Source of the DNA: JBFFSQ01 sp041572275
GTDB lineage: Bacteria; Pseudomonadota; Gammaproteobacteria; SZUA-229
Assembly: GCA_041572275.1 (NCBI GenBank)
Contig: JBFFSQ010000022.1
Span: forward strand, 1 to 23,585
Reading direction: 5' to 3'
DNA: 23,585 nt
Of this stretch, positions 1-8,322 are shown piece after piece. A program made the position numbers and the translations under genes. Under the pieces are notes generated by a model. The model made no database searches. It was not told the origin of the DNA and saw nothing but the letters and a program-made list of their open reading frames with translations. Position 1 is the first letter of the stretch. The number at the start of each line of letters is the position of its first letter.

Positions 1-5
1 ATAAT

Positions 6-36
6 TTGACGCTATATACTTATCCAACCTAATTAT
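6..36 (+). promoter_or_regulatory. possible promoter of the class V aminotransferase gene
   Basis: The 52 bases before the first gene are AT-rich. TTGACG at 6-11 resembles a -35 box and AATTAT at 31-36 a weak -10 box, but the spacing of 19 is long. An alternative is TATACT at 15-20 as the -10, with its -35 outside the window. The ribosome binding site AGGA at 42-45 lies 8 bases before the ATG. The assignment is tentative because the region is cut by the window edge. Confidence 0.3.
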
Positions 37-52
37 CCCCTAGGAAAAAAAT

Positions 53-1231
53 ATGAGTACCAGTTTTAATCCCATCTCACGTACCTTAATGGGACCCGGC
101 CCGTCAGATGTGCATCCACGTATTCTATCCGCACTTGCGCGTCCAACCATTGGCCACCTTGATCCACAGTTTGTTGCTATGATGGATGAGGTCAAAACCT
201 TACTCCAGTATGCATTTCAAACCAAAAATGAATTAACCATACCAGTATCTGCCCCTGGCTCAGCAGGTATGGAAACCTGCTTCGTCAACCTGATCGAAGC
301 CGGTGATAAAGTCATTGTCTGCCAGAACGGAGTGTTTGGCGGACGCATGAAAGAGAATGTTGAGCGCATTGGCGCTACCCCTGTCATGGTTGAAGATGAC
401 TGGGGCAAACCGGTAGACCCGGCGAAAGTGGAAGCGGCACTGAAAGCCAACCCTGGCGTCAAAGCCGTGGCTTTCGTCCATGCCGAGACCTCCACCGGTG
501 CCAGCAGCGACGTCAAAACCATTTGCGACCTGGCCCATCAACACGATGCCCTGACCATTGTCGATGCCGTGACCTCATTAGGTGGTAGCGAACTGCGTGT
601 TGATGAATGGGGCATTGATGCCATTTACTCGGGTACTCAGAAATGCCTATCGTGCACACCCGGTATTGCACCGGTTAGTTTCAATGACCGTGCTGTGGAG
701 GTCATCAAAAACCGTAAAACTAAGGTACAAAGCTGGTTCCTTGATCTTAATCTGGTCATGGGTTACTGGGGTCCAAATGCCAAGCGCGCATACCATCACA
801 CCGCCCCAGTGAATGCACTCTATGCTCTGCATGAGTCATTAGTACTGCTGAAAGATGAAGGCCTGGAAAATGCCTGGAAGCGTCATGCGGACAATCACAT
901 GGCCCTACGTGCTGGTATTGAAGCAATGGGGCTGAGTTTCATTGTAGATGAAGCCTCACGACTGCCACAACTGAATGCCATCACTATTCCTGATGGAGTC
1001 GATGAAGCCGAGGTTCGTACACGCCTGTTAAATGAGTTCAACCTGGAAATCGGTGCTGGCCTGGGCTCTCTAGCCGGAAAGGTATGGCGTATTGGCCTGA
1101 TGGGCTACAGCAGCCGTGCTGAAAATATTATCCTCTGCCTGGGTGCGCTGGAAGCCGTTCTGGGTGACATGGGTGCCAAGATCAATACAGGTGTGGCTAT
1201 TGCTGCCGCGCAAAAAGTACTGACGGCTTAA
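53..1231 (+). CDS. class V PLP aminotransferase, serine/alanine-glyoxylate aminotransferase type
   Basis: A 392-residue fold-type I, class V aminotransferase. Family members transfer the amino group of serine or alanine to glyoxylate, giving glycine plus hydroxypyruvate or pyruvate, in the cytoplasm. The N-terminal MGPGPSDVHPRIL (from residue 13) is the family signature for the substrate/PLP phosphate region. VDAVTSLGG (170-178) supplies the aspartate (D171) that contacts the pyridine nitrogen. SGTQKCLSCTPG (193-204) carries the Schiff-base lysine K197. Length is normal for the family. The ATG at 53 has a good AGGA site 8 bases upstream. The gene stands alone and converges with queA, with only 34 bases between the two stops and no clear terminator hairpin. 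In methylotrophs a protein like this may serve the serine cycle, elsewhere glyoxylate detoxification. Sequence alone does not settle serine versus alanine as donor, so I give no symbol. Confidence 0.88.
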   Translation: MSTSFNPISRTLMGPGPSDVHPRILSALARPTIGHLDPQFVAMMDEVKTLLQYAFQTKNELTIPVSAPGSAGMETCFVNLIEAGDKVIVCQNGVFGGRMKENVERIGATPVMVEDDWGKPVDPAKVEAALKANPGVKAVAFVHAETSTGASSDVKTICDLAHQHDALTIVDAVTSLGGSELRVDEWGIDAIYSGTQKCLSCTPGIAPVSFNDRAVEVIKNRKTKVQSWFLDLNLVMGYWGPNAKRAYHHTAPVNALYALHESLVLLKDEGLENAWKRHADNHMALRAGIEAMGLSFIVDEASRLPQLNAITIPDGVDEAEVRTRLLNEFNLEIGAGLGSLAGKVWRIGLMGYSSRAENIILCLGALEAVLGDMGAKINTGVAIAAAQKVLTA

Positions 1232-1265
1232 TCACCACTCATACATCATTACGCCAGGGACGGCA

Positions 1266-2297
1266 TCATGCTGTAGTGAACTGTTTTTCAATAAACATGG
1301 CATCTCCGTAACTGAAAAAACGGTAACGCGCCTCTACGGCATGTCTATAAGCCATCATCAAATGGTCATAACCACCCAGTGCACACACCAGCATCAGCAG
1401 TGTGGACTGAGGTAAATGGAAATTGGTGATCAGGGCATCCACCACTCGAAATTCATAGCCAGGATAAATAAAGATTTGCGTATCGCCCTCAAAGCGTGCC
1501 AATTCACCCGTCTGAGCGGCAGACTCCAGGCTACGTACAGCAGTGGTTCCCACCGCAATCACTCGTCCACCTTTGGCTTTCGTTTCACGGACCTGATCAA
1601 CTACTTCCTGTGGAACATCAATATACTCAGCATGCATGTGATGATCCTGAATATTATCAACACGCACTGGCTGAAAGGTCCCCGCTCCCACATGTAATGT
1701 GACATATGCAAACTCAACGCCCTTTTGCTCAAGCCGTTCTAATAAGGCGTGATCAAAATGCAGGCCAGCCGTAGGTGCAGCAACGGCCCCCGGGTGCTTG
1801 GCATAAACAGTTTGATAGCGTTGCTGGTCACTTTGCTCATCATTGCGTTCAATATAGGGAGGTAATGGCATGTGACCATACTGCTCAAGCAGGCTGATCA
1901 CCGATTCACTGGACTGGAATTCGAGTTCAAATAAATCCCCCTGCCGCCCTAACATCTCCGCAGTGACGGTCTCCTCTAGCGTCAGCAAGGTACCAGGCTT
2001 TGGGGATTTACTGGCTCGCACATGGGCCAGCACACGATGCTCATCAATTACCCGCTCGACCAGGACTTCAACTTTGCCGCCACTCTGTTTGTATCCATGT
2101 AATCGCGCGGGTATCACCTTGGTATTGTTAAAAACCAGCAGGTCATTTGGCCGCAGCAAATCCACAATATCGCTGAATTGGCGGTCAACCAGTTCATTAT
2201 CATGCACGTGCAACAGTCGACTGGCACTACGTTCAGCCAGTGGGTACTGGGCTATCAGTTCTTCGGGTAGCTGGAAATCAAAATCTCGGGTACGCAT
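1266..2297 (-). CDS. queA: tRNA preQ1(34) S-adenosylmethionine ribosyltransferase-isomerase
   Basis: QueA transfers and isomerises the ribosyl group of SAM onto 7-aminomethyl-7-deazaguanine at tRNA position 34, giving epoxyqueuosine, the penultimate step of queuosine synthesis. Diagnostic stretches are FNNTKVIPARLHG near the N-terminus, APTAGLHFD and LHVGAGTFQPVR in the middle, and GTTAVRSLESAA followed by FIYPGYEFRVVDALITNFHL near the C-terminus. I place the start at the ATG at 2297 (343 residues, beginning MRTRDFDFQLPEEL), which matches E. coli QueA (MRVTDFSFELP). An in-frame GTG at 2315 would add six residues; neither start has a strong Shine-Dalgarno sequence. tgt, which often follows queA, is not here: downstream is the convergent aminotransferase. 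The 76 bases between the DUF58 gene and queA contain no terminator, so read-through from the upstream operon is possible. Confidence 0.96.
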   Translation of the reverse strand: MRTRDFDFQLPEELIAQYPLAERSASRLLHVHDNELVDRQFSDIVDLLRPNDLLVFNNTKVIPARLHGYKQSGGKVEVLVERVIDEHRVLAHVRASKSPKPGTLLTLEETVTAEMLGRQGDLFELEFQSSESVISLLEQYGHMPLPPYIERNDEQSDQQRYQTVYAKHPGAVAAPTAGLHFDHALLERLEQKGVEFAYVTLHVGAGTFQPVRVDNIQDHHMHAEYIDVPQEVVDQVRETKAKGGRVIAVGTTAVRSLESAAQTGELARFEGDTQIFIYPGYEFRVVDALITNFHLPQSTLLMLVCALGGYDHLMMAYRHAVEARYRFFSYGDAMFIEKQFTTA

Positions 2298-2373
2298 GGC
2301 GCGGGATGTTACCACACAATGGAAACAGGATTCAGCCCGACATAAACAGGGTATAGGTTAGACTTGATACGAC

Positions 2374-3693
2374 TCAGGTTTGTCCACTCAGTTTCAGATC
2401 CAGATAACAGTTAGTCAGTGCCAGTGGCAGTTTTTCAGGTAACACGTCCAGTGTCCTTATCCCCTGTTTCTGCAGTAGTTGAACCAGTTCCTGTCGTTTA
2501 CGCAAATAACCATGGGTAGCTGACACCGTCAGCGCATTTTCAAGGCTCAACACCTCCTGTTTCAGAATCTGGTTCACCGCCTGCTCTTGCAAACTGACCA
2601 CGACGATTCGATGATGTTTCTTGAGCAGGCTCACAGCTGCTTGCAGGTCATCAGCATCATCATCACGCAGATTCGTGAGGATAATCACTAAAGAACGCTT
2701 GCGGTGACGCAGCAGTAATTGTTTTGCCCCACTCGAATAATCCGGTGCCTGGCTACTGGGTTGCAAGTCGTAAATACCATTCAACAAGCGATTTATATTG
2801 GCGACACCCTTAACTGGTTTGATCCAACGGCCCTCATCATGACTGAACGTAGCCACGCCCACAGCATCACCCTGCCGTAGTGCCACATAACTGAGCAAGA
2901 GCAAGGCATTCAAACTGTGATCAAAATGCGACAGATCACCTTCCTGGTTGAGCATACGATGGCCACAATCCATTAACAGCAATATCTCCTGATCACGCTC
3001 ATCCTGATATTCACGGGCAATAACTTTACGCATGCGTGAAGTGGCCTTCCAGTCGATCTGTTTCAGGCTATCCCCTTCCCTGAATTCCCGAAGCTGATGA
3101 AAATCCATACCCTGGCCGCGGCGACGATGCTTCAGTATTCCCATCAGTCCAAGGTGGTTTTCCATGGACAGCAAGGCATATTCAATAACCGGGGTGTAAT
3201 TTGGATATACCTTGAGTCGAGATTCAAGCGCCAGATCATGACTGATTCGCCAACAACGCATCCGTGACTCTAGACGACATTGGCAACCTGGAAACACCAC
3301 CAGACCACGCTCTAATGGCCGACATCGATAGTTGATACTGGCCTGTTGGCCGGCGGCCAGCACCACAGACTGTGGCAAGCCCTGAAACTGCGCGGTATCC
3401 GGAAAGTGATCAAACACTTGAAGTCGTAGGCTGTGCTGATTGGGATTGTGAAGTGATAGGTGAATGTCATGCCACAAACCCACGGCCATGGCACTGGGTA
3501 ACTCACGCTCAAGCTGAGGCGGTTGTAAACGCAAAGTAGTGACCAAATCATAGCCAGCACATAGCATCAGCACAACCAGCGCAGTCAACCACAGGTTTTC
3601 AAGCGCCGGCCAGATAGCGGCCAGCAAACCCAGTACTATCATCAGCACGGATATGATGAGCAAACCCCGACCGGGACTGATGCTGAGTTTCAT
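2374..3693 (-). CDS. DUF58 domain protein, membrane-anchored, VWA-like
   Basis: A 439-residue protein with two closely spaced N-terminal membrane segments (about 10-30 and 34-50). A periplasmic-type beta-rich region follows, then the DUF58 signature near 190-232 (RRRGQGMDFHQLREFREGD, then QIDWKATSR). After that comes a von Willebrand A-like fold beginning ILLLMDCGHRM (237-247). The metal-site motif reads D-C-G-H-R rather than the classical DxSxS, so metal binding may be degenerate, as in other DUF58 proteins. DUF58 proteins are regularly encoded with MoxR ATPases and are thought to be adaptor or client proteins for them; the exact role is unknown. This is the last gene of the seven-gene operon. 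Its ATG overlaps the moxR stop by 4 bases and has no evident Shine-Dalgarno sequence, so translational coupling is likely. Confidence 0.9.
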   Translation of the reverse strand: MKLSISPGRGLLIISVLMIVLGLLAAIWPALENLWLTALVVLMLCAGYDLVTTLRLQPPQLERELPSAMAVGLWHDIHLSLHNPNQHSLRLQVFDHFPDTAQFQGLPQSVVLAAGQQASINYRCRPLERGLVVFPGCQCRLESRMRCWRISHDLALESRLKVYPNYTPVIEYALLSMENHLGLMGILKHRRRGQGMDFHQLREFREGDSLKQIDWKATSRMRKVIAREYQDERDQEILLLMDCGHRMLNQEGDLSHFDHSLNALLLLSYVALRQGDAVGVATFSHDEGRWIKPVKGVANINRLLNGIYDLQPSSQAPDYSSGAKQLLLRHRKRSLVIILTNLRDDDADDLQAAVSLLKKHHRIVVVSLQEQAVNQILKQEVLSLENALTVSATHGYLRKRQELVQLLQKQGIRTLDVLPEKLPLALTNCYLDLKLSGQT

Positions 3694-4679
3694 TGCCGTG
3701 GCGCTTCTACTTTATCCAGCAGCGCTACAATGACCCGGTCAACATTAAGACCCTCGAGTTCCATTTCTGGCGATAGAATGACCCGGTGCCTTAACACAGC
3801 ACTGGCCACTTGTTTAATATCCGCCGGGGTTACAAAATCACGCCCCTGTATCAAAGCAGAAGCCCTGGCACAGCGAATCAGAGCAATCCCTCCACGCGGT
3901 CCTGAGCCAATGCTGATACCGGGCCAGTCACGGGTCTGACGGACGATGGCTACGGCATACTCACTCACGGCATCATCGACGGGCAAAGTTGCGGTGAATT
4001 GTTGCAATGCCACGATCTCTTCTGGGCGCACCGTTGAAGTGATGTTTTGAATATGAAAACGATCCCCTACCTGATCCGTCGTCACCGCTTTAACCAGATC
4101 ATGCTCATCGCCGGACTGGGGATAATCGATTTTAATTTTCATCAGAAAGCGATCCAGCTGCGCTTCCGGTAACGGGTAAGTGCCTTCCTGCTCGATCGGG
4201 TTTTGTGTCGCCATGACCATGAATGGATCAGGTACAGGCAAGGCCTTACCCTCCAGTGTCACCTGATGCTCCTGCATCACCTCAAGCAGGGCCGACTGGG
4301 TTTTTGCCGGTGCCCGATTGATCTCATCTGCCAGCAATAAATGGGTAAACACAGGCCCCCTACGAATCCTGAATTTATTGGCCTCATTATCAAACATCAC
4401 ATGACCAGTAATATCGCTGGGCATCAAATCAGGAGTAAATTGTATACGAGAAAATTCACCCTGAAAGGCTGCAGCCAGCGCCCTGACCAATAGCGTTTTG
4501 CCTAAGCCTGGCACCCCTTCGACCAGCACATGACCAGCAGCCAGTAATGAAATCAAAACCTCATCCACCACGCGATCCTGCCCTATGAGTACAGAACTGA
4601 TTTGCGCTTTCAGCTGCCTGACCATCGCCACCCTCTGCTCAAGCAAGCTCACTGCAGAATCCCCCTGTAGTTGACTCAT
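3690..4679 (-). CDS. MoxR-family AAA+ ATPase
   Basis: A 329-residue AAA+ ATPase of the MoxR family, chaperone-like enzymes that remodel or activate partner proteins, often ones with VWA-type domains. Walker A is GVPGLGKT (55-62), Walker B LLLADE (114-119), sensor 1 MATQNP (156-161), and the arginine-finger segment EAQLDRF (172-178). The C-terminal helical lid includes GPRGGIALIR and ADIKQVASAVLRHR, both typical of the family. There are no membrane segments, so it is cytosolic. The start ATG overlaps the upstream stop by 4 bases and has a GAGG site 8 bases before it. Its partners here are DUF58 (downstream) and DUF4350/DUF4129 (upstream). The substrate is unknown. Confidence 0.94.
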   Translation of the reverse strand: MSQLQGDSAVSLLEQRVAMVRQLKAQISSVLIGQDRVVDEVLISLLAAGHVLVEGVPGLGKTLLVRALAAAFQGEFSRIQFTPDLMPSDITGHVMFDNEANKFRIRRGPVFTHLLLADEINRAPAKTQSALLEVMQEHQVTLEGKALPVPDPFMVMATQNPIEQEGTYPLPEAQLDRFLMKIKIDYPQSGDEHDLVKAVTTDQVGDRFHIQNITSTVRPEEIVALQQFTATLPVDDAVSEYAVAIVRQTRDWPGISIGSGPRGGIALIRCARASALIQGRDFVTPADIKQVASAVLRHRVILSPEMELEGLNVDRVIVALLDKVEAPRQ

Positions 4680-5812
4680 AATGTTTTCCTCAACTGTTCA
4701 ATTATTTTTATTCTGTTTAAAAAATCGTCTTTATGATCGACCTGCCCCTGGTATAACGCTTTCTCCAGATCTTGCTCGTGTAACCGACTCAACTCAGATA
4801 ATCGCTGCAGCAAAACAGGTTTTGTAGTCGCTATCCATTCCGGATACTTGCGCTGAATCGTTTGATTTAGTGCGAGACGTGACTCATTCAGTAACGTCGT
4901 ATATTGACCCTGGCGCCAGAAGAAATTACCAGCCGCCCGTAAATGATCGGTAAATGGCCGACGTTTGGCAGCCTTAATATGAACAACAGGACCAAATCTC
5001 GGCAGCAGCATGGCAATAACTACCAGCAATGTCATCAATATAGCCAGCATCAAATAACGGGCATTCAGCCAAAGCCAGTTCAATAACGAAATCTGTTGTT
5101 CGAATAAAGAATAATAAAACCTGTCTGTAGATAGATCGACATTGCTCAAATACCATAACAATGCCGCATGATCATAGCGACCAATAAACAGGTTATTAAA
5201 GACACTCAAATCGGCGAGCACAGTAATACGTCCCTGATCTCTAACCAGCTGCAGTCCATGCACCCCATACTCCGTTTCAATCGTCCAGGCCAGGTCATTC
5301 ATTAACGCATCTTCAATATCTAACACCTGCACCTTCCTGAAACCGACTTGCCAAAAGTCATCCATAAACTCGATATCGACGGGAACATCATCTTCAATAC
5401 TGTCATTATCATAATTATAGCGACCGGAAATGCCTAACGGGTCAAGGATATGATCACGTACCTTACGACTGTCACCGTAATATGATTTTGCGGTAATGAT
5501 CAGGTGCCCTCCCGTTGACACCCAATCCATCAACATGGCTGAACGCTTATTATCCAGTGACAGGCGATGCCCCATGATAAGTAAGACATCATCTTGTTTC
5601 AGTTGTGCAATGGCCTGATGACTGAGATCAGTGGCTTCAGTGACCTGCCCCATATTTTTTAGAAAATATTCTGCTGCCAGCAGGTAATTGGTTTTGGCCT
5701 CGCCTTCAAATCCACGGTCGATTGTTTCCGTATACTCTTCAACATGCAGGCTAAGCCAGTAACCCAGACTGAGTAACAACACAGTGAAGATTGCTATTAA
5801 CCACCGGTTCAT
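4676..5812 (-). CDS. DUF4350 domain membrane protein
   Basis: A 378-residue protein with an N-terminal membrane anchor (about 3-21), an extracytoplasmic domain, a second membrane segment (about 253-271), and a cytoplasmic basic/helical tail of about 105 residues. The extracytoplasmic part has the GATase-like layout of DUF4350: DVLLIMGHRLSLD (75-87) followed by LMDWVSTGGHLIITA (94-108). DUF4350 proteins are found beside MoxR-DUF58 genes and have no established reaction; I see no obvious catalytic triad. The ATG overlaps the preceding stop by 4 bases, with AGGG 7 bases upstream. The family call rests on this pattern and the neighbourhood. Confidence 0.8.
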   Translation of the reverse strand: MNRWLIAIFTVLLLSLGYWLSLHVEEYTETIDRGFEGEAKTNYLLAAEYFLKNMGQVTEATDLSHQAIAQLKQDDVLLIMGHRLSLDNKRSAMLMDWVSTGGHLIITAKSYYGDSRKVRDHILDPLGISGRYNYDNDSIEDDVPVDIEFMDDFWQVGFRKVQVLDIEDALMNDLAWTIETEYGVHGLQLVRDQGRITVLADLSVFNNLFIGRYDHAALLWYLSNVDLSTDRFYYSLFEQQISLLNWLWLNARYLMLAILMTLLVVIAMLLPRFGPVVHIKAAKRRPFTDHLRAAGNFFWRQGQYTTLLNESRLALNQTIQRKYPEWIATTKPVLLQRLSELSRLHEQDLEKALYQGQVDHKDDFLNRIKIIEQLRKTL

Positions 5813-6582
5813 GATGCAACCCTGTCCTGTTCATAAAAGGCAGACCAGTGTTTTCGTAACGCATCAAAATGCGATGACTCAGGTAGCCTGTGTGCATATG
5901 CAATCAAAACCCATAAACGAGTAAGCTCAGAAAAATGATGGCTGAGTTCAGCTGAGCAACTGTTTGTAACTTGCTGCAAACAATCCTGTTCTGTTGCACC
6001 AGGTAGAAGTTCTATTTTCGACTGACTGAATAACCGTGATAACGCACCACGGTATAACAGGCTAACCGCTTCACGATGATGACCACTCTGCCACATTTGA
6101 TTGGCAGCCAAACTGATATCTTTCGGCAGTGCATGCTGACGAATATCAAGTCCAAATACAGTGTCAGGTATAGTTTGTTCCTGCTTTTTAATTGACTGCC
6201 CCTGAAGCCAGGACAACCAGTAACGACGATATTTATACACAATCAGCAAAATCAGCAGTGGCGAAAGCCAGAGCAGACCCTCAAGCACTCGTGCAATAAA
6301 TAAAGCGATTTGTTCTAGAAGCTCACCATCAACAGGCTTTGATTCTTCCTCTTTATTGTTTTCAGCATCAAAGTCAAAACGCCAGTGAGATACTTCTTCA
6401 GTGGTACTAAATATCTCTTGGCTTAATACAGAATCAATGACCGTGCGTGCATCATGCACATCTTTTTTCACAGAACTTACTTGAATTTGTGGAGGCTCAG
6501 TTTGCTTATCTTCAACAGGCTCCGCGAGCACAGGTATCTGCGGAAAAACGATTATGAGTATAATAAAAAAGCGAATATTCAT
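5809..6582 (-). CDS. DUF4129 domain membrane protein
   Basis: A 257-residue protein. The first 20 residues look like a cleavable signal (hydrophobic FFIILIIVF, then PVLAEP with a plausible cut after A20) or an anchor. An acidic, low-complexity extracytoplasmic stretch follows (21-88), then a membrane segment (about 102-117), a basic KYRRYW stop-transfer, and a helical cytoplasmic region. HREAVSLLYRGALSRL (168-183) followed by ATEQDC (196-201) is the DUF4129 signature. Family function is unknown. Proteins of this type are regularly encoded between SpoIIM/RDD proteins and MoxR/DUF58 proteins. Both junctions are 4-base ATGA overlaps. Confidence 0.82.
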   Translation of the reverse strand: MNIRFFIILIIVFPQIPVLAEPVEDKQTEPPQIQVSSVKKDVHDARTVIDSVLSQEIFSTTEEVSHWRFDFDAENNKEEESKPVDGELLEQIALFIARVLEGLLWLSPLLILLIVYKYRRYWLSWLQGQSIKKQEQTIPDTVFGLDIRQHALPKDISLAANQMWQSGHHREAVSLLYRGALSRLFSQSKIELLPGATEQDCLQQVTNSCSAELSHHFSELTRLWVLIAYAHRLPESSHFDALRKHWSAFYEQDRVAS

Positions 6583-7340
6583 AAGTATGTGGAAGATTGA
6601 GCCGATAACTGTTTAGTCAGTCGCTGATTAATGTTACGGAACGCCAGTTCGACATCCCAGGCTTCCAGCTGAGTTCTCCGATTCAGATATAAAGCAAAAC
6701 CAGATGCCACATAAAATGGTTCGACTACAAACACCGCTAACCAGTAGAAAACCGTATTCATCACCAGCCCGGAGGTGGCCTCATCGCTAGAAACCAGGTC
6801 CCACAAGCCACCTGCATATTGATCGGGAATTAATATAAACATCAGCCCGTAAAGCGTCAGATTGAGCAGAATTTCAAAATGAATAGCCAGTACAGTAAGG
6901 CCCATCGCATGTGTACTGTTTGTTTTCAGTAAGATACGTAAGCGCTGTTTTCTACTTCTACCTTTAAGGCCTTCGAGCTGATGGACAGCAAGATTGAATG
7001 AACGAGAGGCCGAAAATCGCCACCAAAACAAACTGGTCATGACACCCGTTTTAAGCCACTGACGATAATCTCTGAAGGTGTCGAACAAACTCGGGTATTC
7101 ATTAAACACACCACGACTTAAGATATGCAAAACCAGGCTGTCGTATACTGGCTTGAATAACCAGAGCAGAAAAAAGCCAAGAAAAACATAATCATTTAGT
7201 TGCAAAAACAAACATAACGCTAATGCAATTAACATCATGATACTCCATGGCCCCAATAACCTGAACCATAGAGAACGCATCAATATCACCCCGAGATCAA
7301 GCGCCTCCCAGGGCTGACGCTCTCGTAATGTAATTGTCAT
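6579..7340 (-). CDS. unrecognised integral membrane protein of the MoxR operon
   Basis: I do not recognise a family with confidence. From the ATG at 7340 it is 253 residues and starts MTITLRERQPWEALDLG. It has strongly hydrophobic segments around residues 30-60 (two helices), 130-165 and 185-215, with aromatic-rich loops and a basic patch KGRSRKQRLR between helices. The open frame extends upstream to a TTG at 7385, inside the SpoIIM gene, with a GTG at 7355. I prefer the ATG because it lies four bases after the SpoIIM stop (TGA TAAG ATG), which fits translational coupling. It ends in a 4-base overlap with the DUF4129 gene. A membrane scaffold or transport subunit working with the SpoIIM-like protein is only inference from position. 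Confidence 0.75.
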   Translation of the reverse strand: MTITLRERQPWEALDLGVILMRSLWFRLLGPWSIMMLIALALCLFLQLNDYVFLGFFLLWLFKPVYDSLVLHILSRGVFNEYPSLFDTFRDYRQWLKTGVMTSLFWWRFSASRSFNLAVHQLEGLKGRSRKQRLRILLKTNSTHAMGLTVLAIHFEILLNLTLYGLMFILIPDQYAGGLWDLVSSDEATSGLVMNTVFYWLAVFVVEPFYVASGFALYLNRRTQLEAWDVELAFRNINQRLTKQLSAQSSTYL

Positions 7341-7344
7341 CTTA

Positions 7345-8322
7345 TCAAGCTTCACGGTGTCGACCTGCAAAGATAAAATAGGCAATTAATAGAACCCATA
7401 AACCAATACCAACGGTGTATTTCACAGTAGGATCAACATCACTCATCGACGACCAGTAAGCTTCAATGAATGCTGCCAGTATAAACATACTGGCAACACC
7501 ATACATCAGGTTCATAGTCTGTTTGGCAGCATCTCGAAGCGAACGCATGCGACTTTTGCGACCTGGGCTAATAATAGAGAATCCCAATTTAAAACCAGCA
7601 GCACCAGAGAGCGCAATTGCCATCAATTCAATTGAGCTGTGACCCGCGACAAATGGCCAAAAGGTCGCGGTATAGCCAATATAGGTAAGATGCCCTGCAA
7701 TTGCACCAATATACAGACCATTGAACAACAAAATCACCACTGTCCCGACAGCAAATAATAAGCCACTCGCGAAGGTTCTAAGTCCGATACTGGTATTATT
7801 AAAAATGTAATAACCAAACATTTCAAAATCACTATCAGCTGCACGTTCACGGCCAATCCTGTTTTCACCTGGTTGATACATACTTTCCATGCCAGCCAGC
7901 TGCTGTCCATCAAGCATGGTATAAACCATGTCCGGAGAAACCAGGACAGTAACAAACATACCCAACAAGGAACCAAAAAAAAGCAACGATGAAACAATTA
8001 CCCATTTCGCTTCTCTACGCACCGCCTGAGGAAAGCCACTAGTGAAATAAACCAGTATGGAAGCTAACAAATGCGTCTTGCGCCGATAGTAGATTTGATG
8101 AGCAGCGTTAACCATCTGCTCGAGACGATTGACCAATGCAGGACTATAGTGTCTGGCGCGTGCTAACGACAAATGGTGACAGAGTTGACGATACTGATTG
8201 GGAAATGGCTCAGTAGATTGCAGTGATGCTCGATGACCACGACGTTGACTTAAAACCTGAAGACTGGCCTCGAATTCCTGCCAGAACACTTCATTTTTTC
8301 GCTCGAATAAATATTGTTTCAT
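7345..8322 (-). CDS. SpoIIM-family (stage II sporulation protein M-like) membrane protein
   Basis: A 325-residue membrane protein with a soluble helical N-terminus (about 1-100) and at least five hydrophobic segments (about 107-128, 183-210, 232-251, 272-288, 302-320). GHSSIELMAIALSGAAGFKLG (227-247; the H and E are the typical conserved polar pair) and the preceding NGLYIGAIAGH identify the SpoIIM/DUF95 family. In Bacillus SpoIIM is part of the DMP peptidoglycan hydrolase machine. In non-sporulating proteobacteria family members sit in MoxR operons with unknown function, so no sporulation role is implied. The ATG overlaps the RDD stop by 4 bases. Confidence 0.88.
   Translation of the reverse strand: MKQYLFERKNEVFWQEFEASLQVLSQRRGHRASLQSTEPFPNQYRQLCHHLSLARARHYSPALVNRLEQMVNAAHQIYYRRKTHLLASILVYFTSGFPQAVRREAKWVIVSSLLFFGSLLGMFVTVLVSPDMVYTMLDGQQLAGMESMYQPGENRIGRERAADSDFEMFGYYIFNNTSIGLRTFASGLLFAVGTVVILLFNGLYIGAIAGHLTYIGYTATFWPFVAGHSSIELMAIALSGAAGFKLGFSIISPGRKSRMRSLRDAAKQTMNLMYGVASMFILAAFIEAYWSSMSDVDPTVKYTVGIGLWVLLIAYFIFAGRHREA

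Noticed and set aside
217..544. Antisense open frames inside the class V aminotransferase gene
   Set aside because: They lie wholly within a well-recognised enzyme gene, have no family motifs and no ribosome site; they follow from codon structure of the real gene.
1232..1265. Possible terminator between the aminotransferase and queA
   Set aside because: No hairpin with a T-run is visible in the 34 bases.
2298..2315. GTG start extending QueA by six residues
   Set aside because: The downstream ATG gives the N-terminus typical of QueA and the extension has no ribosome site.
7341..7385. TTG start giving the orphan membrane protein 15 extra residues
   Set aside because: It would overlap the SpoIIM gene by 41 bases, whereas the ATG four bases after that stop fits the coupling pattern of the operon.
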